Below are positions 47,643-59,170 of a stretch of DNA of 64,000 bases, in pieces (within the stretch, counting starts at the first letter, position 1; every line of letters begins with the position of its first letter). This DNA comes from Populus alba (lineage: Eukaryota; Streptophyta; Magnoliopsida; Malpighiales; Salicaceae). The DNA is taken from positions 48,702,697 through 48,766,696 of the forward strand of contig NC_133284.1 of NCBI RefSeq assembly GCF_005239225.2. The letters are read 5' to 3'. The notes beneath the pieces are model-generated. The model was not told the origin of the DNA. It saw only the letters and a program-made list of their open reading frames with translations, and made no database searches. A program made the position numbers and the translations under genes.

Positions 47643-50202
47643 TTGCACCAGACTTGGCAATTTTAATACTCCTCATGTAATATATGATGAGAGAACAAGC
47701 ATGCCGCCAGCCGGAGACCTTCAGATTAGGTGGTGGTGTGTCAATAACTATCCGCGGGTTGATAATAAAAAACAAATGATGGAAGTCATTATATATTTAG
47801 TAGTTTTAGTTCTGTATATTTTTCAAGAATAATTGGCAGTACATGGAAAAATTGGAACGAGAGTGTAAGAATTTTGTTGATGAAATCTGAATCATCATTG
47901 TTTAATTCAAAAGACAGCCCTTCATGCCCTAGCTTATGCAAGGTTCTTGTTGCCATATCCTTTGGTTTCCATTGTTGCAGAAGTCTAGGAGCAACTGCCT
48001 TGAACAAAACTTAAAGAGAGTAATGCTAGATATAATAATCGATCTTGTAGCTTATTAGTACTCTGGATCAAAATATTATCCATAGATTTGGTAATCAACT
48101 GTGCTAAGTGGTGTAAAACGATCATATCCAAATAAAGCTGAACAACAAAACTAAAGTTGTTGAACAGCCTCTAGATTTCTTCATGTGCAAAAACGGGGCA
48201 ATACTACTTTTCGTTGACATCAAGTTGTCAATTTTGTTCTATTTTGTTGGGAATGGTCAAAATATTCTATATTAATTCAAAAAACAGAATAAAATAGAAC
48301 AAGTTTCATCTCATTTTGAATTTTGATCCGTTCTAGATTTTTCGGTTAAATTTCGGTCAAAACGTTCCAATTTCATTTCACATTTTCGTTCTGTTCTTGA
48401 AAAATCATTGAATCAAATTGAACAAATTAATTAAACCATCAAGGTATAAAAAGTTTTTTTTCATTACTATTTTCAATAACAATGATATTAATAATAATAT
48501 TGAAAATTATTATTATTATTTTCATTAACAATGATATTAATTTTTTAAAATCAGATTTATCACTAATATATATAGTTTATATTTATGTTGTTATTTTCAT
48601 GTTTATACTTTGTAGGAATTTGAGCAAAATAAAAGATGTTTTAGATTTCATTAGCCTTGATAACATTGACCTAACTTTATATTTAAAATATTTGTGTTAA
48701 AACATTTTATTGTCATAATATTTTGATATTTTGTTTAAGTTGAATTACTTTAAGTTAAAGTTCTATTTAATCTTGATTATTTAAAAATATTTTAAATTTT
48801 AAAATTATATTTATTTGGCATTGTATTTGTATTGCATAATTTATAATTAATTTATTTTGAATTTGAATTATGTTTGTTAAATATATATGTGTGTGAACAA
48901 TACAATCCTAAAACAACATATTAAAATACTCCAAAACTAAAATATTTTATTCCAATTAAAAAATCAAAACATTAAAATAAAATTTACAACCTTTATCAAC
49001 ATTGAGATATGGAGAGTTTATACCTGCCATCTGACAGTCCATCAGTCCATGTGCCCGAGTATAATATAGTACTGCTCAAGTCTCAAAGCTCGCGTCTCTT
49101 TCAAAGGGCATGAGTTCATGTTGTCGGCTAAGATTTATTAACATATCTTCCTCAGGGATTGATTGAGGAGTGGACGAAGTGGGTGGCTGCGGCTCCTTCA
49201 CGCATTAAGGTGCGAATAGACTCTACTGGCAACTGGAGGCACCGTCTCTCCATGGCACTGAAAGGTCGACGAATTTCTCAGCATCTTCATTGTCAATCTA
49301 CACGATAATATATACTCTCAAAGTGTTGTCTGTCTAATATGGGTTATGATTTTTTTTTGTGAATATTCTACTTCACGTATAAATCTTTAAGAAAATCGTA
49401 ATATTTTATATGTAAATGGCAGGATTAAATTATCTGGCTCAAGTTACCTCTCACAACTTTTTTCCTGGAAAAGAAGTATAGTTTCTGAATTGCTCACAGA
49501 TACTCGTCAACTTTTCCTACCAAGCTACCGCACAAATCATTCATGTTGCTGCTCTTGCTATCTTCATTTTCTTTATTTTTTATTTTGCAGTGCTCATTCA
49601 CAAAAATAATCTTAAGTAAGGTTTTGGGTATTCTTTATGTGCTCCAAGAATAATCTCTCTTTTCTAAATCTAAATTGCATCTTTATTTTATATGAATATT
49701 AAAAATAATTTCAAATAAATAATACTTTAAAAAACAATTTTAAACAATTATTATCGTAAACCTAAACAATATCAAAGTTCTAAACAATAGCTACATCTGC
49801 TAGTTTGCTTTCACTTTCGTTTTCAAAACAAAATAGCATCGAAATATTGTTATTTTATTACTCCGAAGCATCCTACAGAATAACATCACCTCAATTATTT
49901 TGCAATATCAAATATGCATGCTTTACTCCAATTTCTGGATTGATACATATTCTAGCACATCCCGCATACATTAGATGCACCAACTTTGCTGATACATATA
50001 TGAAGGAGTGCGTGCATGTCTGTATTTCAAGTAAATGAAAACAAAAATCCACAATTTGATTTGACGAAAAATGGAGTTCTGCCAACACATTTGACAACAT
50101 CGAAGCTTTTCATATAGAAAAAAAGCTGTAAGACTTCCATGACCAAGATAGCATTTGCCTATTATTCCTCTATCAAGTAAACAAAAAGCATCACAAACAC
50201 CA
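47643..50202. other. Intergenic region between two convergent genes
   Basis: It contains the two 3' UTRs. About 48220-49000 is very AT-rich, with AATGATATTAAT words duplicated (48481, 48529) and TTTCGGTTAAATTTCGGTC-type sequence near 48338-48362 that resembles a decayed DNA transposon, class unknown. About 49020-49330 is richer in GC and contains an unexplained exon-like frame described separately. Confidence 0.4.
49156..49308 (+). other. Unassigned exon-like open frame
   Basis: After a good acceptor-like CTTCCTCAG a frame of 50 codons runs to TAA, beginning GLIEEWTKWVAAAPSRIK. Composition and codon use look more genic than the AT-rich surroundings. There is no start codon, no partner exon and no recognised domain, so it may be a fragment of a gene captured or left behind. 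The function is unknown. Confidence 0.25.
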
Positions 50203-52458
50203 TTAAACCTGCAAATACTTTATGGCAGTTTGAACATCTTTGTCCCCTCTGCCACTGCAGTTAAGAACCACCTTTGTTCCATCTGGGAGAGTGGGGCAGA
50301 GATTCTCCAAATACGCCAGTGCATGTGATGTCTCCAAAGCAGGGATTATGCCCTCTAATCGCGATAATCTCTTGAATGCTGCACGTGAAGATTAAAAAAC
50401 TAGTTAACAAGAGAGAAAGGACATGTTATAATTTTGTTGCATCACATGAGAAGAAACCCAGTAATACTGAGAAAGTATAGTTTGCATAGAGAATCAGAAA
50501 GCATTAATGAAAATCAATGATGTGAAATCTTGAAAGCCTGAAAATGGAGCAAACAATAAATCTTAATAGGATTTCCAGACCATCCAAAGCTTCTTCATCT
50601 GTGACGCTATAGTATTCAGCACGCCCTTTATCTTTCAAGAAGCTGTGCTCGGGTCCAACTCCAGGGTAGTCCAACCTATGCAAAACAATCATATTGTATA
50701 AGCACAGGGAAGAATGTGATAGTACGAAACAAATAAAAGCAATCAAAAAAGTCAACCAGAAGTCTTACCCTGCACTAATAGAATGAGGCTCAATTATTTG
50801 TCCATCTTCATCTTGTAACAAATAGCTCATAGCTCCATGCAACACCCCCACTTCTCCTTTGGTCAGAGTGGCAGCATGCTTGCCGCTATCGACACCTAAA
50901 CCCGCAGCCTCCACACCAATCAACCTAACATCCTTGTCCTCAATGAAATCATCAAAGAGTCCCATTGCGTTCGAACCACCACCAACACATGCAACCAGCA
51001 CATCTGGCTTCCCACCCCATTTTTCCAGTGCCTGTTTTCTTGTTTCTATACCAATAACCCTATGGAACTCTCGCACCATCATGGGAAAAGGATGTGGCCC
51101 TGCAACAGATCCCAGAATATAATGTGTTGTCTCCACGTTCGTCACCCAATCTCGTATAGCTTCTGATGTAGCATCTTTCAAGGTTGCAGTGCCAGATTGA
51201 ACTCCTCTCACTTCAGCCCCAAGAAGACGCATCCGGAAAACATTAAGCGATTGTCTTTCCATATCTTGTGCGCCCATGTAAACAACACATGGAAAACCGA
51301 ACCGTGCACAAACGGTAGCAGTTGCAACTCCATGCTGACCAGCTCCGGTTTCAGCAATTATCCGCTGTTTTCCCAAACGCTTTGCTAGCAAGACTTGGCC
51401 AATAGCATTATTAATCTTATGAGCACCTGTGTGGTTTAAATCTTCCCTCTTGAGATAAATATGAGGCCCTTCACCATTAGGACGCTTATAATGCTCTGTA
51501 AGCCGCTCAGCAAAATAAAGAGGGCTTTCCCTTCCAACATAATCTTTCAATATCCCATCTAGTTCTTTCTGCAATGTAAAAATATTCATTCCATAAATTT
51601 TATTCAACTAATAGAAATATTCTGGCATCATTGCATTACATTTTTAGAGCTGGAGTATGTTTCGGTTGTTTTTTAAAAAATTATTTTTGATATCAACCGT
51701 AATATAAAAACACCCAAAATTATATTAATTAAAAATAAAATAAAAAATTTATTTTTTTCAAATACGTTCACTCAACCAAAATTTGTCACAACATGTTCCT
51801 TCCAAATTCAGTATTTTGAAAACCCACGTTCATATTTAAGTTCATGAATCCCACAAATACTTAAATTCTTTACAGGCAATGTGCTGTGTAAAAACAGAAA
51901 AACACTTCAAGATTCCGAATGTTTATACACCAGAAACGCTAAATAATTGCTTCAAATTTGTAATTCTTTACTTTATTTTATACATAATAGGCACCGAAAA
52001 TGAAATAAACATTCTTTTCCAGAGAAATTAAATAAGCCCACAAATGCAATATATAGAGAAAGGCCAATGTATGTGTAGGTAGGCAGAGATACCTTAAATT
52101 CAGGGTCATCTTTTAAGGAATGGAAAGCAGATTCAAGCTCAGTGAGTGCATACATAAGGGTTTCAGGTACATATTTCCCGCCAAATTTACCAAACCGACC
52201 AAAAGAATCGGGTCGTTGCCATTGGGCCGGGTCAGAATCCACCTCGTCCTCCATTTTAACCACAGCCTCTCGGGCCAGAGTGCAAGAAATTGCGAACCTA
52301 GAAGGTGCGCGAGATGCTGTAAATTTGGAAATTTTGAAGGGTAACTGCGAAGAAGAGTAGGGTTTGAGGAGAGAGGAAGATTGAGATTTGGTGATGGTTG
52401 CAGCGGTGGTCGCTGCTGCTGCTGTGGTTTTAGATGCGGCGGTCGTGGTCGCTGCCAT
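50203..52458 (-). CDS. TSB1: Tryptophan synthase beta chain, plastid
   Basis: This is the last enzyme of tryptophan synthesis: a pyridoxal-phosphate enzyme that condenses indole with L-serine in plastids, in complex with the alpha chain. Exons on the minus strand are 52458-52093, 51568-50769, 50675-50581 and 50378-50203, giving 478 residues (about 470 in Arabidopsis TSB1). Residues 1 to about 60 are an Ala/Thr/Ser-rich transit peptide, and the mature part starts before [28 protein letters not shown] holds the cofactor Lys173, ETGAGQHG holds catalytic Glu195, and [10 protein letters not shown] (residues 316-325) binds the cofactor phosphate. The C-terminus includes NCSGRGDKD. All phases join and no lesions were found. 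The third donor is the weak GAT-G|GTCTGG, but the following exon (CAG|CATTCAAG) restores the frame exactly. It is tail to tail with the translocator gene. Confidence 0.96.
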
Positions 52459-53183
52459 TAGGATTTGAAGGATTGTTTTTTTAATGGATTTATGTCACTT
52501 TGAAGGAGGATTTGAAGGATTTTCTTATAGTTTGGACATAATAAGTAAGTACACGTGGGATTTGTTTGGTTGGTGGAAAAGACAGATTGCAGGATTGCAG
52601 AATGCTGGTGATGTGGAAGATTGTGGACGATGTCTTTTTAAAAAAACCAAAAACAAATACTGCCTCGAGAAAAAACTGTGGGTTGTTATATAGATTTGAT
52701 TTATTGATTTTAAAAATAAAAAATTATTTTTATATATTTTCAAATAATTTTTCAAAAATATATATCATAATACAAAATACATATTAAATATTTTTTTATT
52801 ATTATAATAGAAGATACTAAAAAAAATTTAATTTAATATTTTTTTAAAATTATATATTTTTGAAATGTATTCAAATACAATTTCAAATATAAAAATATTT
52901 TTTTTATCCAATTTTATATGATTATTTTCGTTGATACTTGATTCCAAAATAACCAATTCCATAATTTTTTTAATTAATATTTAACTCTTAATAAAGTGGA
53001 TCTAATTATTAAATTTTATAGTTGATGATGTTATGAGGCTTGTTTGTTTGAATTTAATATTTTATAATCACTACGTTATTTATTAAAATATTCAGAAGTG
53101 GAAGTGTTTAAAATGTTTAATAAATATTTAAGGTTGATAAGGATTTATTTTTTTTACCGGCTTATGTAAAATTGATATATTAA
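52459..53183. other. TSB upstream region
   Basis: It holds the presumed promoter of the minus-strand gene, GC-richer up to about 52690 and then AT-rich. The plus-strand open frames at 52484-52787 have no support as genes. Confidence 0.4.
52552..52557. promoter_or_regulatory. G-box (CACGTG) upstream of TSB
   Basis: CACGTG, in the context ACACGTGG, lies about 95 bases upstream of the tryptophan synthase start codon. This is the core bound by bZIP and bHLH factors. A single six-base match can occur by chance, so a role is inferred from position only. Confidence 0.35.
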
Positions 53184-53351
53184 GGCTTTGTTTATTTTTG
53201 CATTTCAAAAATGTTTTTGAAAAAATTTAAAAAATTTTATTTTTTTCTTTGCTTTAAATTAATATTTTTTGTGTTTTTAGATCATTTTAATGCGCTGATA
53301 TCGAAAATAATTTTTAAAAAGCAATTTTAACTATACTTTCAAACAAGCTCT
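53184..53351 (+). mobile_element. Tourist-like MITE relative (168 bp)
   Basis: It is flanked by TAA on both sides (53181-53183 and 53352-53354). The left end is GGCTTTGTTT and the right end, reversed, is AGAGCTTGTTTG. The inner AATGCGCTGATATCGAAAAT corresponds to the CATCAGCACATC block of the family, reversed. Confidence 0.55.
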
Positions 53352-53574
53352 AAAAAAAAATTATTATGTATTGAATAATAATATAAAAAATATTATAACT
53401 TATCAATCAAATTATTCTTCAAAAGATACTGATAATTAAAATTATAGTGAATTGATTCCAATTTTTTCTTCAGTCAACCTTTCATTCTAGATTTATATTA
53501 ATCTTCTTTCATTAAAAAAAAATATTATTTTTATCAAAGAATCATTTCAATTAAAAAATTTAAATTTTAAAATA

Positions 53575-53830
53575 AGGTTTTAAAATATAATTTATATTAT
53601 TTTCTAACAAGTCCCTTTAAGTGAAAGCCCTTGAGGCTTGAAATTTGCACAGGTTTACCTTAACTTGTGCTTAATTTTTATCAAATAAATGGAAATAATG
53701 AAATTCAAATTCTTGACCACTTGGTCATCAATGCTCTAATATCATGTTAAATAATTATTTCAACCCAATAGCTTAAGTTGTTAGATGAATTCTAAAAAAT
53801 AATTTATATTATTTTTTAACACACCCCCGT
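53575..53830 (-). repeat. Dispersed ~240-bp element, reversed copy
   Basis: Reversed, it matches the units at 7395-7920: TAATTTATATTATTTTCTAA edges, AAGTGAAAGCCCTTGAGGCT, TTGACCACTTGGTCATCA, TCTAATATCATGTTA and AACCCAATAGCTTAAGTTGT. Similar AATTTATATTATTTT... words close both ends. Confidence 0.5.
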
Positions 53831-53904
53831 AAAAAAAACTGTCCAAACATTTAGTAATTGATGGGATAAATCTTATACAAGGAAATTGGAGGATGGTGAA
53901 GCTT

Positions 53905-54055
53905 TGTATTCTAATTAAAGTGATATGCAATTCAGTGCATCTTTCTCTAATTTGTATGCTCTATACGATGAACAATTGAAATTTCTTAATTTGGCAAGAC
54001 AAGGATTTTGGTGTGTGTGGTAGACAGAAGGTAATACGGTTCGCCGAGTTTGGTA
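53905..54055 (+). repeat. Repeat unit of about 150 bp, isolated copy
   Basis: The words TTCTAATTAAAGTGATATGC, GATGAACAATTGAAATTTCT and AAGACAAGGATTTTGG recur in the tandem pair at 55205-55500. Confidence 0.65.
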
Positions 54056-54169
54056 ATTTGTTAAAGAGTATATTTTAAATATAATTTTTAATTGAAAATA
54101 TATTAAAATTTTCTTTTTAAAAAAAGTATATTTTGATGTTTTTTTTAAAAAAAACAAATATGTTTTACA

Positions 54170-54440
54170 ATTCTATTTATTTTTTCTATTGGGTTATTTT
54201 AATCTCATGATTCAAGTCATAGGTTTGGTTAAATATCCTAGGTTAGCTCGATTTTAATTATCGAAATTACAAATTTATCAAGCTAACTCAAATTAACCAG
54301 GGTTTTTTTATGTCTTTTTTATCCCATGTTATTCTTTTATTTTTAATGGTTTGTTAATTAAGATGCATCCATTGTCTTCTTTTGAAAAAAATATTTATTT
54401 CTTATGTTATCTTGATCATTTTTCTTATTAAATTTGATCT
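54170..54440 (+). repeat. Tandem repeat family of about 155 bp, locus 4 (fragment)
   Basis: GGGTTATTTTAATCTCATGA, CATAGGTTTGGTTAA, AACTCAAATTAACCAGG and GGTTTTTTTATGTC are family landmarks. About one and a half units are present. Confidence 0.5.
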
Positions 54441-54723
54441 ATCTATTATCATTTTCTATATTGTTTTTTTTTCTAATTAAAAAAATTAATTTATTTAACC
54501 CAATCAAATCTACACGTCAAGCCACAAAATTTTCTCTTTTAAAAACATACTTACAACACTTGAAGACAACTAACATATTGGCTCGCGTTTCATAGCTAGT
54601 TAATAATATTTTTTTTTCAAATATAAAAAATATAAAGAGTATAGAGAATTTATCAAGTGTCTTGAGTCTAATGGTCAAACCAAAAAATAGTCTTGGGTTT
54701 AGCTGCAACGATAAACTCATATA

Positions 54724-54960
54724 ACATTGGGTCTGGCGGAAAAGTCGACCCGATAGCATTGAGTCTGATTATCATATCAAATCCAAGAGCATTAGATCTG
54801 GTGGCCAAGAAGTCTAAAAGCTGCTAGGTCTGGCTGGGCAATTAGACTCAATGCTAGTGAGTCATTCCAAAAGCTGAGGGGTCTGCTAGATAACTAGACA
54901 CAACACCTGTTAAAGCGATTTGGGTCTGCCTGTCCAACCAGACTTAGCAGTTTTTGACAG
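54724..54960. repeat. Diverged short-period (about 33 bp) tandem repeat
   Basis: GCATTGAGTCTG, GCATTAGATCTGG, GCTAGGTCTGGCTGGGCAA, AGGGGTCTGCTAGATAACTA and GGGTCTGCCTGTCCAACCAG recur every 30-36 bases. The period matches the minisatellite at 36010, but the unit sequence is only loosely similar. Confidence 0.5.
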
Positions 54961-55204
54961 AAAACAGAAAATACAACACTCTTAGTAGTAACATTTCCAG
55001 TATTATTTTTTGACTAAAAAACAGCAAATACAACACTCTCAACGCTACAATATTATCCATAATAAAAGCATTTTATATCTATAATAAAGTTCACAGTGTA
55101 ATAAATTTATTTACACGATACATACACAGTAATTTTTCCACAAGATCATTTTTAAGAAAAAAATAGTATGGCTCCATGATAAAAACGCGGGCAGAGAGCC
55201 TAGT

Positions 55205-55500
55205 TGACTTCTAATTAAAGTGATATGCAATTCAATGCATCTTTCCCCGGTGCATATGCACTGTGGGATGAACAATTGAAATTTCTAAATTTGATAAGAC
55301 TAGGAGTTTGGCTAGAAAAATAGTAAACTTGGCTCGCCGTTGCCCATTTCAAGGCCACGTGGTTCGATCTTTTTCACTAGTGCATATGCTCAATGGGATG
55401 ACCAATTGAAAAATTCCAATTTCACGAGACAAGGAGCTTGGGAAGTGTGGTTGGAAGAAGTTTACATGGCTTGTCGTTCCCCATTTCAAGGTTATAGGGT
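55205..55500 (+). repeat. Tandem pair of a repeat of about 150 bp
   Basis: Two units share TGCATATGC.C..TGGGATGA, CAATTGAAATTTC/CAATTGAAAAATTCC, AGACAAGGAGCTTGG/AGACTAGGAGTTTGG and CCATTTCAAGG. A third copy lies 1.2 kb upstream (53905-54055). Confidence 0.7.
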
Positions 55501-55586
55501 GTACACAGTCTAGAGTCTCTAGACTCTCTCTTTTTAATTACATATTTTTTTAATATTTAACATTATTTTTAATGAAAATGCCATTG

Positions 55587-55588
<2 letters not shown>

Positions 55589-55635
<47 letters not shown>
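55589..55635. repeat. (TA)n microsatellite
   Basis: An uninterrupted TA dinucleotide run of about 46 bases. Confidence 0.95.
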
Positions 55636-55638
<3 letters not shown>

Positions 55639-55639
55639 A

Positions 55640-58439
55640 GCCAATAGAACAAGACAACAAACATCTAATGGCACAATCCAGCTTGGAGATGAGCTCCACT
55701 TTTCCTGTCCTTTCCTTTCTTTTGTTGCAATTTACATTTAGGATAGCATGTGCGTGCTTTTACACAATTACATCCCATTTAGTCCCAAACCTATATCCTA
55801 ATTCTTAATTGAAACCCTAACTTATAAATTCTATCAATTAGGCCACGAATGTATCACGAAATTCTCAATCAAGTTTTTTTTTTTTGGTTGAAGTTCATGG
55901 TATACCTATCAAATTCTCTTCAAATTAGTCTAATTTTGATGCATAAAAATCGAAAACGTTGATATTTAATAATTTTTTTGTGAATTGTTCTTAGGTCAAC
56001 AACGCTTTAGTGCATAAATATATATGCATTAGACATAAAACTATTAAAAGAACACGATTTAGAAATAGAGAAAACATTTGAGACCTAATTGATTAAATTT
56101 ATAGATTTGGCATGCAATTGAGATTGAATAAATAGGTTTGGTACTAAATTTAGGTCTTCCTTATTTCTTTGCTGGAGTGATAGCTTAGGATTAACGATCA
56201 AAGCCCATTGAAGCAGATATATCGGCAATGATAAAGGTGAGCTTAAGCAGAATCCATGAAACCCAGGTCCAAGCCCAGGATCATGGCCCATGTAAAATAA
56301 ACAAACACTTGAGATTGGATTCCCATTGAAACCCCGTTTTGGGCTTCTATCAATTCAATCCTTCTTGTTTTCATCAAGATGCAATTAAGTCCTTGAAACA
56401 TCATTAAGCCATTTTGTTTTGTTTCTTTTCCATTTTTTACAAGAAATAGAAAAGGGAAAATTAAAATATTGATGAAAAAAAATAAATGTTTTGAGATAAA
56501 AAATATTAAATTATGCATGATGGTTTTTGAAACTAAAAGGACTATTTAATTCATTTTGTAAAACTAGAGGGACTACTTTATAATTTACTTAGAAAATTGT
56601 GACCTTTAGTCTTGATATTAAATATATGTTTAATATCCATGGAAAGTGTTAAGGGATTAACATTTATGTTTTTCTTCAATTTAACATCCAAACTTTTCTT
56701 CTCTTTTTTTCTTAAACATTAAATTTATTTACCGTGAATATAAAAATCACAAAAAAAAAACCTTATCTAAACCTAACAAACTATAAGAAAAAAATGTTAG
56801 AATGATATTTAAACTATAAGCTAAAAAACAAATGCATTTACAAGTGATTTTCTGCTTTTTAATGGAAAATAGCTTTTTCCCTCAGATAACTATTCAACAA
56901 ATATTATGAGATTTTTTACTTCCATATCTTTACCCAATTTTTCAACTTTTTGGGTAAAAATTTATTGACTAAATCAAAAATTAAGTTAAGAAGCTAAGAT
57001 AAAGATGAGGATATGTAATCCAGTGTTTCATGTAGCTTTTTCAATTCTTTTTATTTGATTATAGAATAATACTTTTTTTAATGAAAAGAATATAAGTCAT
57101 TTTACATCATTACAAAACATATATATTTTTTTTGAAGTGTAAAACTATTTTTTTTTATTAATGTATCTCTTGTTCATCTTAGTAAACACAATGTTTTTAA
57201 ATTAAAATAATTGTTTTCATTAAAAAAATATTTTATAATTGTTAAAGTAAGTTGAAAAAAATAAAATATTATGTCCATATTTTATATGCTATTCAAAGCT
57301 AAAATGATCATAAATGTGTTAAAATTATATTCATAATCTATTTAAAAATTTTAAATTAATGAATAAAATTTTCACGAGCAATTTATTATTAGTATTGTTA
57401 TTTTCATATTAGATACATAATAATTGAGAAAATAATAAAAACTCAAATACTATTTAAAAATCATGTTAAAATTAAAGAGTAAATGAATCAACATAATATT
57501 TGTTTTAGTGCATAAGAAAAAAAAAAGAAAACAATTTAAAAGGGTTAGGTTGTGCGCTTAGCCCTCGATAACAAACGCAAAAAAAAATAAATTGGCCAAT
57601 ATGTTATTTGTTGAGAAAAATGATGTGTCGTTTGTTTTTCTAGATTCCAGCAACCTAAATAATTATAAATTAAGCAGAAACTCGTATTTTATTTTTTGGA
57701 CCAAACAACTTATTGTACTTGCAAACACATGAAAAACAAAATATATAACTCAACAAATTTATTTGTGTAAAAAATAGCCAAAAAATAAAAAATAAACTCG
57801 AGACCCCAAATATTTTCAAGCCTCGATCTATTCTTTTTAGGCAATTTGAATGTCAATAACCATCATCATCAAACTTTACTTATCAAATGGAATATTTAGA
57901 CACTAAATTTAATTATTTTTATGGCTAAAATCGCGACAATCAACCACTTTCTCTCCATTATTGTTTTTTTAGTGAATTTATCTTTCATCCATGAACTAAA
58001 AACACAATTAAAATGAATTTTTAGATCAAAATAAAGATTGACAAAATGAACTTGTTCTTCATGTTTTACATTTTAATATATTTTTTATTTAGTTATTATA
58101 CCATAATTGCAATACCAATTCCATCGAATTATGCCATCAAAGAATGTAATCAATGGAAAACAAAATTGAAAATAAAAGCTAAAAGAAACAATTGCTTTAT
58201 TGCTTAATAGTGGAGTCCCTTCAAATAACCCAGTTCTTTTAAATGTTTTAAATGATTAAATAGTTTAGTTTCACCTTTGCCACCAAACATTATTTAGTAT
58301 CAATTTATTCTTAAACTTTTATAAATTTTCAATTAAAAGCTTTAAGCTTTTCATTTGTATTTTAATTCCAAATTGCACTTTTATCAAGAAGAACTAATTA
58401 AAGGAGGGGAAATCATTGTTTCCATCTTTGCATATTATT
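55640..58439. other. AT-rich intergenic DNA with a probable LTR fragment
   Basis: About 55760-56640 has repeated phrases such as ATTGAAACCCTAAC, CAATTGAGATTG, CAATTAAGTCCTTGAAAC and GGGACTACTTTATAATTTAC, typical of long plant LTRs. The rest (56650-58439) is AT-rich with no gene, repeat edge or RNA feature that could be recognised. Confidence 0.4.
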
Positions 58440-59170
58440 GTTTTATTTATTTCATTATTTAACAATTGAATTTTATTATTTAATAATTCTTATTGAAAAT
58501 TAAATTTTATAATTTGTTTTGATTTTTTATAAAATTATTCTATTATCATGACCCGAGTCTTGAGCTTGATAAATTAAATTAACCAACAAGGTTTATTTTT
58601 TTTTGTCCTTTTTTATTTAATTTTATTGTATTTTATCTTTCAACAATTTATTGAGAATTATGATTTATTATTTATTTTAATTTATTTTATATAAGGTTAT
58701 TTAGTTTCATAACTCGGGTCACGGACTTGGTGAATTAATCCAGTTGACTTGGATTATTTTTTTGAATTATTTCTGTTTCAATTTCATCCATCAATATTGA
58801 GTTGATTAGAAATTAGGTTTTATAATTTGTTTCAATTTATTTTCTATGAGGTTATTTTGGTTTAATGACTTATGTCATGGGTGTGGTTGGTTAATCCAAG
58901 TTGACCTAAGTCTTTTTTTTTTTTTAATTAAACTTTTTAAAATTTCATAATTTAATATTGGGTTGATTAAGAATTAGAGTTTATAATTTGATTTTATTTA
59001 TTTTTTATAGGGCTATCCTATGATTCAAGTTGTAGATTTGAATAGATACCTAGGTTGATAAATGTAAATTTAATATATTGTTGTTTTAATATTTTTTTTA
59101 AAGATATTATTTTAAATTAAATTATGTTTTTATTGATTCTTCATATTGTTTTGGGATCTATAAAATTAAT
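58440..59170 (+). repeat. Tandem repeat family of about 155 bp, locus 5
   Basis: TATTGAGTTGATTAGAAATT near 58794, ATATTGGGTTGATTAAGAAT near 58951 and TTTATTGAGAATTATGATTT near 58643 give a period of about 155 bp. TCATGACCCGAGTCTTGAGC and AACTCGGGTCACGGACTTGG are the other landmark in successive units. Confidence 0.7.

Noticed and set aside
51569..51607. Upstream ATG giving an N-terminus [13 protein letters not shown] for the TSB core
   Set aside because: This is intron sequence. The acceptor TTGCAG before AAAGAACTA joins exon 1 in frame.
52484..52787. Plus-strand frames starting upstream of TSB
   Set aside because: They overlap the TSB promoter, run into poly-A rich DNA and show no homology or splice signals.
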